NCBI GenBank assembly: GCA_003543035.1
Contig: DPJL01000335.1
Coordinates: forward strand, 1 to 14,334
Origin: Micromonosporaceae bacterium
Lineage (GTDB): Bacteria; Actinomycetota; Actinomycetes; Mycobacteriales; Micromonosporaceae
Length of the DNA stretch: 14,334 nucleotides
Direction: 5' to 3'
This document shows positions 6,396 to 14,305 of this stretch, in pieces. Under the pieces are notes generated by a model. That model had not been told where the DNA came from, did not search any database, and saw only the letters and a program-made list of their open reading frames with translations. How positions within the stretch are numbered: the first letter of the stretch is position 1; the number at the start of each line of letters is the position of its first letter. The translations under genes and the position numbers were made by a program.

Positions 6396-8120
6396 ATGAG
6401 TAGAAAACTATTGATCGCCGGAGTCGCGCTGGCGCTCGCGGTATCGGCCTGTGGCCGCGGAGGGGATGGCCAGAACGGTGGGGCCGCCGAGTTCAACGCG
6501 GCGGATTCCTCAGTCGTGAACGCCTCCGACAAGAAGGGCGGCACGCTCAACCTCGCGCTGTCCGACGACTGGGACTCCATCGATCCCGGCAACACCTACT
6601 ACGCGTTCTCTTGGGACTTCGCGCGGATTTACGGCCGGGCGTTGACCGCCTTCAAACCGGTACCAGGCACAGCCGGCTTGGAGATCGTGCCTGACCTGGC
6701 AGCCGGCTTGGGTCAGGTGACCGACGCGGGGAAGACCATCACCTACAAGCTCAAGCCTGGGGTGAAGTACGACGACGGCACTGTCGTCACGTCGAAGGAC
6801 GTCAAGAATGCGGTGGCACGCACCTACGCGAGGGACGTGTTGCCCAACGGCCCGACTTACTTCGTGGACCTTCTTGACGCGGGGGACTACGCGGGTCCGT
6901 ACAAGGATACCGATCTGAATAACTTCACCGGGATCCAGACGCCCGACGACAGTACGATCGTGTTCAAGCTGAAGGCGCCGTTCGGTGACTTCGACTACCT
7001 GGTGTCCAGCCCGCAGACCATGCCGGTCCCGCAGGCGAAGGACACCGGCGCCAAGTACGGCGAGAAGCCGCTGTCCACGGGTTCGTACAAGGTGGATTCG
7101 TACGTGCCGGGCAAGGAGTTCCTGCTCAGCAAGAACACCAACTGGGATCCAGCGGACACCAACCGCAAGCAACTCGTCGACAAGATCGACGTGAAGCTGA
7201 AGGTGAGCGCGGAGGACATCGACAACAGGTTGCTAGCCGGCTCGATCGACGCCGATCTCGCTGGCACTGGGGTGCAATCGGCCGCCCAGTCGAAGATCCT
7301 GTCCGACCCGAACCTGAAGAAGAACTCGGACAACGCCTTCACCGGCCGGCTGTGGTACTTCGTGATGGACGAGAAGGTCGCGCCGTTCGATAACATCGAG
7401 TGCCGCAAGGCTGTGCAGTACGCGACCGACAAGGTGGCGCTGCAGACCGCGTTCAACGGACCGATCGCCGGTGGTGACATCGCGACCACGATGCTCCCAC
7501 CGACCATCGTCGGGCACCAGAAGTTCGACCTTTACCCCACGCCCGACAACAAGGGCGATGTAGCCAAGGCAAAGGCGGCATTGGCCGCGTGTGGCAAACC
7601 GGACGGGTTCACCACCAACATAGTGATCCGTTCCGACCGGCCACGCGAGGTCGCCGGAGGTGAGGCGCTGCAACAGGCGCTGGCGAAGGTGAACATCAAG
7701 GCGGAGATCAAGGGTGTCCCCGCGGGCCAGTACTACACTCGGTTCGCAGGTGCGCCGGAGTACATGCATGCCAACAACATCGGCATCGCTTTCACCGGAT
7801 GGACGGCCGACTGGCCGACCGGTTACGGCTTCCTCCAGCAACTGGTGGACGGCCGGACCATCAAGCCGCAGGGCAACACCAACATCCAGGAGATGAACCT
7901 GCCGGCCATCAACGCCTTGTTCGACAAGGCAGCCGCGAGCACGGACGCCAACGAGCGCAAGACCATCTACGGCGACATCGACAAGGCCGCGATGGAGCAC
8001 GCGTCGGTGGTGCCGTTCCTCTATGGCAAAGGCTTGGTCTACCGCAACCCGGCAATGACCAACGTCTTCCTCTCCTATCCGTACGGCATCTACGACTTCG
8101 CCCAACTGGGCAAGCAGTGA
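6396..8120 (+). CDS. Substrate-binding lipoprotein of Dpp/Opp-class ABC importer (SBP family 5)
   Basis: The extracellular receptor that captures the ligand and delivers it to the permeases. At 574 aa it is a normal length for bacterial extracellular solute-binding family 5. The lipoprotein signal is clear: MSRK, a hydrophobic stretch, and lipobox VSAC with Cys19 as the predicted acylated residue, followed by a Gly-rich tether. The mature part shows family hallmarks: GGTLNLALSDDWDSIDPG near the start, Y..LRPG-like YKLKPGVKYDDGTVVTSKDV, PLSTGSYKVDSYVPGKEFLL, and ECRKAVQYATDKVAL. A GGGGG run 9 nt before the ATG may serve as ribosome site. Family 5 binds oligopeptides, dipeptides, nickel, heme or oligosaccharides; the pocket cannot be interpreted here. 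A 12-bp direct repeat, CAGCCGGCTTGG, occurs near 6670 and 6700 within the coding sequence. Confidence 0.95.
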   Translation: MSRKLLIAGVALALAVSACGRGGDGQNGGAAEFNAADSSVVNASDKKGGTLNLALSDDWDSIDPGNTYYAFSWDFARIYGRALTAFKPVPGTAGLEIVPDLAAGLGQVTDAGKTITYKLKPGVKYDDGTVVTSKDVKNAVARTYARDVLPNGPTYFVDLLDAGDYAGPYKDTDLNNFTGIQTPDDSTIVFKLKAPFGDFDYLVSSPQTMPVPQAKDTGAKYGEKPLSTGSYKVDSYVPGKEFLLSKNTNWDPADTNRKQLVDKIDVKLKVSAEDIDNRLLAGSIDADLAGTGVQSAAQSKILSDPNLKKNSDNAFTGRLWYFVMDEKVAPFDNIECRKAVQYATDKVALQTAFNGPIAGGDIATTMLPPTIVGHQKFDLYPTPDNKGDVAKAKAALAACGKPDGFTTNIVIRSDRPREVAGGEALQQALAKVNIKAEIKGVPAGQYYTRFAGAPEYMHANNIGIAFTGWTADWPTGYGFLQQLVDGRTIKPQGNTNIQEMNLPAINALFDKAAASTDANERKTIYGDIDKAAMEHASVVPFLYGKGLVYRNPAMTNVFLSYPYGIYDFAQLGKQ

Positions 8121-8134
8121 GGTGAGAGACCGGC

Positions 8135-9127
8135 ATGGCTGGGTTTCTGATCCGACGGCTGCTAGGCGCGGTGCTACTGCTGGTCATTACCAGCATCGTG
8201 ACCTTTGCGATCTTCTTCGTGGTGCCCCGGCTCGCGGGGCAGACCGTGGACCAGCTCGCGGCGCAGTATGTCGGTAAGGATCCCAGCCAGGCCGAAATCG
8301 AGATAACGAAAGCCAAGCTCGGGCTGGATCAACCGCTGTATATCCAATATGGACAGTTTGTCAAGGGCGTCGTGGTGGGCAGGGAGTTCTCCTTCGGGCC
8401 AGACAAGGAGTTCTGCCCGCCACCGTGCTTCGGCTACTCGTTCAAGACGCAGCGCCCGGTATGGCCCGATCTGGTGGACCGGGTCGGGGTCACCGCCTCA
8501 CTCGCCTTCGGCGCATCCATCCTGTGGCTGGTCGCCGGGGTCGCCATCGGGGTGCTTTCCGCGCTGCGCAAGGGAACTCTGTTCGACCGGTCGGCGATGG
8601 TCACCGCCTTGGCGGGCGTTTCGCTGCCCATCTTCTTCACCGGTCTGCTGTCGCTGGTCCTCTTCCGGCCCACCGGGGTGAACTATGTCCCGATCACTGA
8701 GGATCCGCTGGCATGGGCGGACAACCTGTTGCTCCCGTGGATCACGTTGGCCTTCCTCTACGCGGCGCTCTACGCGCGACTCGTGCGGGCCGGCATGCTC
8801 GAGACGATGGGGGAGGACTACATCCGCACGGCCAGGGCCAAGGGCTTGCCGGAACGCACGGTCGTCACCCGGCACGCGCTGCGGGCCACCCTGACGCCCA
8901 TTCTCACTATCTTCGGGCTCGATATCGGGTTGTTGCTCGGTGGAGCGGTGCTGACCGAGAGCACCTATTCGTTGCCTGGTGTCGGCCGCTACGCGATCGA
9001 CGCGATCAACAACAACGATTTGCCGCAGGTGCTCGGCGTGACGATGCTGGCCGCGTTCTTCGTGGTGATCGCGAACCTGGTGGTCGACCTGCTTTACGCC
9101 GTCGCCGATCCGAGAGTGAGGGTGTGA
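8135..9127 (+). CDS. Peptide/nickel-type ABC transporter permease (DppB-like)
   Basis: Second membrane permease of the importer, 330 aa, starting MAGFLIRRLLGAVLLLVITSIVTF as is typical for the B subunit (helix about 9-31). Other helices lie at about 119-142, 155-177, 198-216, 254-274 and 299-322. The EAA loop is at about 228-256 (DYIRTARAKGLPERTVVTRHAL). An outer loop of about 85 residues between the first two helices contains Cys94 and Cys98 (CPPPC), which could form a disulfide or bind metal; the significance is unknown. The gene begins 14 nt after the receptor stop, with AGGTGAG upstream. Its stop overlaps the next start by one base (TGATG), implying translational coupling to the ATPase. 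Confidence 0.95.
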   Translation: MAGFLIRRLLGAVLLLVITSIVTFAIFFVVPRLAGQTVDQLAAQYVGKDPSQAEIEITKAKLGLDQPLYIQYGQFVKGVVVGREFSFGPDKEFCPPPCFGYSFKTQRPVWPDLVDRVGVTASLAFGASILWLVAGVAIGVLSALRKGTLFDRSAMVTALAGVSLPIFFTGLLSLVLFRPTGVNYVPITEDPLAWADNLLLPWITLAFLYAALYARLVRAGMLETMGEDYIRTARAKGLPERTVVTRHALRATLTPILTIFGLDIGLLLGGAVLTESTYSLPGVGRYAIDAINNNDLPQVLGVTMLAAFFVVIANLVVDLLYAVADPRVRV

Positions 9128-10146
9128 TGAGCTTCCTCGAGGTCCGCGACCTGCGAGTGCATTTCCAAACCGATGACGGGCTCGTCAGATCGGTAGACGG
9201 TCTCTCGTTCAGCCTGGAGCAGAGTAAAACCCTTGGCATCGTTGGTGAATCGGGCTCGGGTAAGAGTGTGACGAGCCTGGCCATCATGGGTCTGCTCAAG
9301 GGAGCTCGGATCTCCGGGGAGATCTGGCTCGAGGGCCAGGAGCTGGTCAAGGCCGCCCCGGAGGACGTTCGCAGGCTGCGCGGCAAGAAGATGGCGATGA
9401 TCTTCCAGGACCCGCTCTCGGCGATGCATCCTTTCTATACGATCGGCCAGCAAATCATTGAGGCGTACCGGATCCACAACGACGTAACCAAGGCAGTCGC
9501 TCGCAAGCACGCGATCGACATGCTCGGCCGGGTCGGGATCCCGCGCCCGGACAACCGGGTCGACGACTACCCCCATCAGTTCTCCGGTGGCATGCGGCAA
9601 CGTGCGATGATCGCGATGGCGCTCTCCTGCGACCCCGAGCTGCTGATCGCGGATGAGCCGACCACCGCGCTGGACGTGACGGTGCAGGCACAGATCCTGG
9701 ACCTGATAAAGGATCTGCAGCGGGACTTCAACACCGCCGTCATCGTCATCACTCACGATCTGGGCGTGGTCTCCGAGCTCGCGGACGACATCCTCGTGAT
9801 GTACGCGGGGCGGGCCGTGGAGCACGCGGACGCCGAGGACCTTTTCACCCAGCCCGAACATCCTTACACGTGGGGATTGCTCGGCTCGGTGCCGAGGCTC
9901 GACATCGAGCCCACCGAACGGTTGCTGCAGATCAAGGGAACCCCACCGAGCATGATCAACCTCCCATCCGGCTGTGCCTTCCATCCGCGCTGTCCCTACG
10001 GCGAGTTGAACGCGGGCCGCAGCGAGACCGACGTCCCTACACTTAGGACAGTCGTCCCCGGGCACTCCGTGGCGTGCCACCTCCCGGCGGCGGAACGGCA
10101 CCGGATCTGGGAGCGGGACATCAAGCCGAACCTGGGGTTGTCATGA
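9127..10146 (+). CDS. ABC transporter ATP-binding protein, Dpp/Opp D-type
   Basis: A cytoplasmic ATPase that powers import, 339 aa. Walker A is GESGSGKS (40-47), the Q-loop is at Gln94, the signature is SGGMRQ (153-158), Walker B is LLIADEP (172-178) and the switch His is His210. The oligopeptide/dipeptide C-terminal extension (about 230-339) is present (EHPYTWGLLGSVPRLD, then KGTPPSMINLPSGCAFHPRCP). Of the four cysteines that commonly form an iron-sulfur motif in this extension, three are seen (283, 289, 317). The one expected near residue 296 is replaced in the segment GELNAGRSETDVP. The frame is open further upstream, but the ATG at 9127 overlaps the permease stop and gives the standard start MSFLEVRDLRVHF. 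Confidence 0.96.
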   Translation: MSFLEVRDLRVHFQTDDGLVRSVDGLSFSLEQSKTLGIVGESGSGKSVTSLAIMGLLKGARISGEIWLEGQELVKAAPEDVRRLRGKKMAMIFQDPLSAMHPFYTIGQQIIEAYRIHNDVTKAVARKHAIDMLGRVGIPRPDNRVDDYPHQFSGGMRQRAMIAMALSCDPELLIADEPTTALDVTVQAQILDLIKDLQRDFNTAVIVITHDLGVVSELADDILVMYAGRAVEHADAEDLFTQPEHPYTWGLLGSVPRLDIEPTERLLQIKGTPPSMINLPSGCAFHPRCPYGELNAGRSETDVPTLRTVVPGHSVACHLPAAERHRIWERDIKPNLGLS

Positions 10147-11135
10147 CCGAGCTGCTGCAGGTTTCCGGGCTGGTGAAGCATTTCCCGGTCCGCCGAGGTC
10201 TGATCCGGCGGCGGGCGGCGGGTGTCGTCAAGGCGGTCGACGGCCTCGACTTCTCGGTCAGTAAGGGAGAAACCCTTGGCCTGGTGGGCGAATCGGGCTG
10301 CGGCAAGACGACTACCGGGCGCATGCTCGTCCGGCTTTTGGAGCCGACAGCCGGGAAGATTGTGTTTGACGGCCAGGACATCACCCATCTGTCGCCCGGC
10401 CGGATGCGCCCGCTGCGCCGCGATATCCAGATGATCTTCCAAGATCCCTTCTCCTCATTGAATCCGCGGCACACGGTCGGCGCGATCGTTGGTGCTCCCT
10501 TCCGGATCCAGGGAATCGAGACACCGCAGGGCACCAAGCGAGCCGTGCAGGAGATTCTCGAGCTGGTCGGGCTCAGCCCGGAGCACTACAACCGCTATCC
10601 GCACGAGTTCTCAGGCGGCCAGCGTCAGCGCATCGGCATAGCGCGAACCCTTGCCCTGCGGCCGAAACTCATCGTGGCCGACGAGCCGGTGTCCGCATTG
10701 GACGTCTCCATTCAGGCCCAGGTGATCAACCTGCTGGACGACCTGCAGAAGGAGCTCGACCTCACGTACCTTGTGATCGCGCATGACCTGTCGGTGGTGC
10801 GGCACATCAGCGATCGCGTGGCCGTGATGTACCTCGGCCGGATCGTGGAGTTGGGGCCGAGAAAGGACCTCTACGAAGCGCCGAAGCACCCATACACGGT
10901 GGCGTTGCTCTCGGCGGTGCCGATCCCGGCGGCGAAGAGCCGCAAACGCCAGGAGCGCATCCGGTTGCAGGGCGACCCACCGAGCCCGCTGGACCCGCCG
11001 CCCGCGTGTCCCTTCCACACCCGGTGCTGGAAGGCACAGGACATCTGCCGCACGGTCACGCCGCCACTGGAGGAGAAGGCCCCCGGTCACGTGGCCGCGT
11101 GCCACTTCCCGGAGAACATGCCCGCAGCCCACTGA
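10143..11135 (+). CDS. ABC transporter ATP-binding protein, Dpp/Opp F-type
   Basis: Second ATPase subunit, 330 aa, pairing with the D-type ATPase to form the heterodimeric motor. Walker A is GESGCGKT (49-56), the Q-loop is at Gln100, the signature is SGGQRQ (157-162), Walker B is LIVADEP (176-182) and the switch His is His214. It has the Dpp/Opp C-terminal extension with the full set of four cysteines (289, 295, 302, 320) in the pattern CPFHTRC, DIC, AACHF. The start ATG overlaps the D-type stop (ATGA). The frame extends 23 codons upstream, but MTELLQVSGLVKHFPV is the family start. It is the last gene of the operon; the long hairpin begins 3 nt after its stop. Confidence 0.96.
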   Translation: MTELLQVSGLVKHFPVRRGLIRRRAAGVVKAVDGLDFSVSKGETLGLVGESGCGKTTTGRMLVRLLEPTAGKIVFDGQDITHLSPGRMRPLRRDIQMIFQDPFSSLNPRHTVGAIVGAPFRIQGIETPQGTKRAVQEILELVGLSPEHYNRYPHEFSGGQRQRIGIARTLALRPKLIVADEPVSALDVSIQAQVINLLDDLQKELDLTYLVIAHDLSVVRHISDRVAVMYLGRIVELGPRKDLYEAPKHPYTVALLSAVPIPAAKSRKRQERIRLQGDPPSPLDPPPACPFHTRCWKAQDICRTVTPPLEEKAPGHVAACHFPENMPAAH

Positions 11136-11138
11136 GGA

Positions 11139-11207
11139 CGATCTTGGAGTTGTGGTGGGCGACTCGCCGGATTCGAGTGTGTCGTCCCCACCACAACTCC
11201 AAGATCG
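11139..11207 (+). terminator. 21-bp perfect inverted repeat forming a long hairpin, likely transcription end
   Basis: The left arm 11139-11159 (starting CGATCTTGGAGTTGTGG) is exactly complementary to 11187-11207. The 27-nt centre contains a further short stem, ACTCG (11162-11166) with CGAGT (11174-11178). It begins 3 nt after the stop of the last transporter gene and precedes a new promoter, so a transcription terminator is the simplest reading. There is no T-tract after the stem (the sequence is CCGTAGGGGG), which is common in actinobacteria but means termination is not proven. Perfect arms of this length could also be a REP/MITE-like repeat. Confidence 0.6.
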
Positions 11208-11231
11208 CCGTAGGGGGCGGGGAGACATAGG

Positions 11232-11261
11232 TTGACTTCACTGCATCTATTGGTGTAGGTA
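11232..11261 (+). promoter_or_regulatory. Probable promoter of the sugar dehydrogenase-type gene
   Basis: TTGACT (11232-11237) matches the -35 consensus at five of six bases. TAGGTA (11256-11261) lies 18 nt downstream as a moderate -10 box. The predicted start would fall inside the adjacent palindromic operator, and the leader to the ATG at 11322 would be about 55 nt. The position, right after the hairpin that ends the preceding operon, fits a separate transcription unit. Confidence 0.45.
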
Positions 11262-11263
11262 TT

Positions 11264-11281
11264 TGGGAAAGCGCTTTCACA
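11264..11281. promoter_or_regulatory. LacI-family-type operator palindrome
   Basis: The sequence TGGGAAAGCGCTTTCACA contains a perfect 12-bp palindrome, GAAAGC/GCTTTC (11267-11278), with the central CG step characteristic of LacI/GalR-family and CcpA-type sites. It lies immediately downstream of the predicted -10 box, a position that allows repression of transcription start. No regulator gene is in the window. A carbohydrate-sensing LacI-type repressor elsewhere in the genome is inferred. Confidence 0.6.
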
Positions 11282-11321
11282 TCCCGCACGCAACCTAACC
11301 TCCCGGGAACGAGGCGATCCC

Positions 11322-13406
11322 ATGCTCGTGTCCTTAGGCGCTGCTTTGCGCCCTCTTGCCGTCGCCCTGGTGCTGACGGTCGGAGTCTTCTGGCCGTCGG
11401 CGCCGCCCGCCCAGGCGCAATCTCAGGCCCAATCTCTTGCCCCGGTAGAAGATCCCACTCCCGATCCCGTGCAGTCGGGCCTGGCGCTGACCCTGCAAGA
11501 AGTGATCACCATGCCGCGCTCCGAGCCGGTGCCGGCACCAACGGACCCGCGACTGATCCGCTCGGCGCGGATCAACTATCTCGGGCAGGTCCCGGATCGT
11601 TCCGGCCGGATGTTCGTGCCCGACCTCAACGGCAAGCTCCACTTCGTCCACAATGGAACCTCGGTCGAATATCTCGACGCCGGCGCCCAGGCCGGACCCG
11701 ACTTCTGGTCCCACCGTGGCCTCGGCAGCGGCCTCGGATTCGTGGCCTTCCATCCTCAGTTCGCCAGCAACGGCCTGTTCTACTCGATCCACACCGAGGC
11801 ACGCGACGCGCTGCTGACCAAGACCCCGGATCTCCCGGCACAGGCGAACGCGGTGGTGCACGGCGTCCTGGTCGAGTGGAAGGCAGATGACCCGTCGGCT
11901 AACAGCTTTACCGGTACTCGCCGGGAAATTTTGCGGTTGGGCTTTGGCTCCTACATTCATGGCTACCAGGAGATCGGCTTCAACCCCACGGCACATCCCT
12001 GGTCGGCTGACTACGGCCTGCTCTATGTCGCGGTGGGCGACGGCGGCCGGGGTAGGACGACGACTGATCCGCAGAACGTCGCCCTGCCTCACGGAAAGAT
12101 CCTGCGGATAGATCCGAGCGGCACCAACGGTGTCAACGGCAAGTACGGGATCCCGGCGAGCAATCCGTTCGTGGGCAAGCCTGGCGCGCTCGGTGAGGTC
12201 TACGCCTACGGCTTGCGTAACCCGCACCGATTCAGCTGGGATCGGTTCTGGCCGCACCGGATGTTCGTGGGCAACATCGGCGAGCATGTGATCGAGTCGG
12301 TTTACGAGGTGCGAGCCGGGGACAACTTCGGCTGGAGTGAGCGCGAAGGTTCGTTCCTGCACAACAGGGATGACCGTTGCAACGTCTATCCGCTGCCCGC
12401 CGACGACGCTCAATTCGGTTACACGTATCCGGTAGTGGCCTACGATCACGAGCCGCCCGCGGGCTGGCCGTGCGGGCAGGACACCGGCGATGCGGTGATC
12501 GGCGGATTCGTCTATCGCGGCTTGCGCGTCCCGGCGCTGTGGGGCAAGTACGTCTTCGGCGACGACGTGGACGGCCGGCTTTTCTACAGCAACTCATGGG
12601 AGATGCGCCGGGGGAGCGGTCAACTGGCGCCGATCTATCAGTTCCTGCTGCTCGATCCGGCCGGGCGCCGGATTTCGATGAAGGATCTCGCGGGCGATGC
12701 CCGGGTCGACCTCAGATTCGGCACCGACGCGCATGGCGAGATCTACCTACTGTCCAAGGCGAACGGCAAGATCTGGAAGATCACCGGAGCACGGCACTTC
12801 GCGGGCTGCGATGTCGGTGACACCACGGTCAGCAATGTGATGGCCAAACGGAATTGGGCTCCGGTCACCCCGGCGAAGTGGCGCTTCCCCGGCAAAGAGG
12901 TGATCCTTGCCGAGCCTGGTGTGGCCCGGCCCGGGCCGCGGCGCCCCTTTGAGTACGCCGTGTTGACCGCCGGCCCGACTTTCGGCTCGACGCAGATCGA
13001 CGCCGAGGTGCGGCTCGACACTCCGGTGGAGGTCAGCAACCGCGACGTGATCCTCGTCTTCGGCTACCGCTCCGACACGCAGTTCTATTACGTTCACCTG
13101 TCCAGCGACAACACGATCTATCCGCACAACGGGATCTTCGTGGTGAACAATGCCGACCGGCTGCGCCTCGACCACCAGTGGAACGGCTCGACTGGAGCGC
13201 CTCCGGCGATCCGGGATGCCTTGTGGCACAAGGTTCGCGTGGTGCACTGCGCAGGCACTGGGGAGATTGCGGTCTATGTGGATGGATCGAACGTGCCGTT
13301 GATGACCGCGGTCGACACCACCTTCGGAACGGGCAGAGTCGGCTTCGGTTCCTTCGACAACATTGGCCGGCTGCGCAACCTTCGGGTCACCGGAGACCGG
13401 CAATGA
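11322..13406 (+). CDS. Secreted PQQ-type sugar dehydrogenase-fold protein with C-terminal concanavalin-like domain
   Basis: A 694-aa exported protein. Signal peptide 1-32 (hydrophobic core, cleavage predicted after AQA). The glucose/sorbosone dehydrogenase beta-propeller lies at about 85-490. Recognisable segments are GLGSGLGFVAFHPQF (133-147), YGLLYVAVGDGG (231-242), GKILRIDPSGTNGVNGKYGIP (258-278), EVYAYGLRNPHRFSWD (292-307), VGNIGEHVIESVYEV (316-330) and GDNFGWSEREGSF (333-345). These enzymes oxidise sugars or alcohols with PQQ, but cofactor and substrate residues cannot be confirmed by eye. Residues about 500-694 form a separate beta-rich, concanavalin-like domain (AVLTAGPTFGSTQIDAEVRL, ALWHKVRV, IAVYVDGSNVPLM, GRVGFGSFDNIGRLRNLRV). 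It resembles LamG or DUF1080-type domains that contact carbohydrate. GAGG lies 7 nt before the ATG. It is coupled to the next gene and probably controlled by the upstream LacI-type operator. Confidence 0.87.
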   Translation: MLVSLGAALRPLAVALVLTVGVFWPSAPPAQAQSQAQSLAPVEDPTPDPVQSGLALTLQEVITMPRSEPVPAPTDPRLIRSARINYLGQVPDRSGRMFVPDLNGKLHFVHNGTSVEYLDAGAQAGPDFWSHRGLGSGLGFVAFHPQFASNGLFYSIHTEARDALLTKTPDLPAQANAVVHGVLVEWKADDPSANSFTGTRREILRLGFGSYIHGYQEIGFNPTAHPWSADYGLLYVAVGDGGRGRTTTDPQNVALPHGKILRIDPSGTNGVNGKYGIPASNPFVGKPGALGEVYAYGLRNPHRFSWDRFWPHRMFVGNIGEHVIESVYEVRAGDNFGWSEREGSFLHNRDDRCNVYPLPADDAQFGYTYPVVAYDHEPPAGWPCGQDTGDAVIGGFVYRGLRVPALWGKYVFGDDVDGRLFYSNSWEMRRGSGQLAPIYQFLLLDPAGRRISMKDLAGDARVDLRFGTDAHGEIYLLSKANGKIWKITGARHFAGCDVGDTTVSNVMAKRNWAPVTPAKWRFPGKEVILAEPGVARPGPRRPFEYAVLTAGPTFGSTQIDAEVRLDTPVEVSNRDVILVFGYRSDTQFYYVHLSSDNTIYPHNGIFVVNNADRLRLDHQWNGSTGAPPAIRDALWHKVRVVHCAGTGEIAVYVDGSNVPLMTAVDTTFGTGRVGFGSFDNIGRLRNLRVTGDRQ

Positions 13407-14305
13407 TTGGCACCGCACTGCTCTCGGTGGCACTGGTTTTCCAGCCAGTGCCCCAAGGCTGGCAACCGGTGCTGCCCACGCTGAGGCCGAACCTGGTCGC
13501 CCACTACGATTTCGACCATCCGGTCCCAGGCGATGCGGCTCAAGAAAAAGACCAGGGTTTGTCTGGTACCAACATAATGCTGGTCAATGGCGGACCCGGC
13601 ATGCGCGTCCGGGACGGCGCTAACTGGGCGCTTCAGGCCGGGCAGGTCAACCCGGCCGTGCGCGGAAACGACGACTGGAAAGCGGGTGTGTATTCGGAAA
13701 CGGGAGTGCCGACGCTGACGGCATTCAACGGCGTCCGGCAGGTGAGCATCATGGGCTGGTTCAAGATGACCGGCCAGAACCCAAGTCCCAACTCGAATTC
13801 GGCGAACCCGGACGACTTCTACGGCGCTATCGGCTTGGCCGGTGTGCTTTCCGGCGACTCGGACGGTCATGCGGTCCGGGGGCTGCTTGAGCTGATCCAG
13901 GTATCCGGGCAGATGAGAGTTGTTGCCCTGGCCCGCCGGGTTGACGGGTCAAGCTCGCAAACCTTTGCGGCAGAGCAGGATTGGCAAACCATTCTGCCGC
14001 CGGGGGAGTGGGTGTTTCTCGCGGCGACCTTCGACTTCGACAGCGGGAAGATGGCGCTCTACAAGAACGGGCGCCCGCTCACCGGGTTCTACACCGTGCC
14101 CGGCGATCCTTGGGGGGTTGAAGGCCCACCCGAGCCGGATGTCACGTCGGCGACCGATCCGCGAGGCATCAAAATCGGCGGAAGTTTCCCGCAGAACACT
14201 CGCGAGAACAACCCGTGCAACTGCCGCATGGACAGCTTGATGTTCCTCGACCGTGCGGTGCACCGGTGGGAGGTGTTAGCGCAATACCTTATCGCCAAAC
14301 ACTAA
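13403..14305 (+). CDS. LamG/concanavalin A-like domain protein
   Basis: A 300-aa protein whose ATG overlaps the stop of the dehydrogenase-type gene (ATGA), so the two are made together. The N-terminus MIGTALLSVALVFQPVPQG is hydrophobic but lacks a basic n-region, so export is probable rather than certain. The rest is one LamG-type jelly roll: LVAHYDFDHPVPGDA (31-45), a Gly-rich region, VRQVSIMGWFKMTG (111-124), GEWVFLAATFDFDSGKMALY with KNGRPL (201-226), IKIGGSF (256-262) and the closing strand MDSLMFLDRAVHRWEV (276-291). Such domains usually bind glycans or act as lyases or adhesins; no catalytic signature was seen. The frame extends upstream to 13178, but that part is the shadow of the preceding gene. 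Confidence 0.87.
   Translation: MIGTALLSVALVFQPVPQGWQPVLPTLRPNLVAHYDFDHPVPGDAAQEKDQGLSGTNIMLVNGGPGMRVRDGANWALQAGQVNPAVRGNDDWKAGVYSETGVPTLTAFNGVRQVSIMGWFKMTGQNPSPNSNSANPDDFYGAIGLAGVLSGDSDGHAVRGLLELIQVSGQMRVVALARRVDGSSSQTFAAEQDWQTILPPGEWVFLAATFDFDSGKMALYKNGRPLTGFYTVPGDPWGVEGPPEPDVTSATDPRGIKIGGSFPQNTRENNPCNCRMDSLMFLDRAVHRWEVLAQYLIAKH

Noticed and set aside
6665..6715. 12-bp direct repeat CAGCCGGCTTGG in the receptor gene
   Set aside because: Two copies about 35 nt apart within coding sequence, not in the same phase of a repeat protein; most simply chance in GC-rich DNA.
7233..8105. 290-residue minus-strand frame antisense to the receptor gene
   Set aside because: Mirror frame of a GC-rich gene; no motif, and the plus strand encodes a clear family-5 receptor.
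8713..9126. Upstream extension of the D-type ATPase frame (start at 8713)
   Set aside because: It overlaps the permease in another phase. The ATG at 9127 overlapping the permease stop gives the standard N-terminus.
9094..10101. 335-residue minus-strand frame antisense to the D-type ATPase
   Set aside because: Shadow of a gene with all ABC ATPase motifs in the plus strand.
11334..12449. 371-residue minus-strand frame antisense to the dehydrogenase-type gene
   Set aside because: No recognisable domain, and the opposite strand has signal peptide, ribosome site and family motifs.
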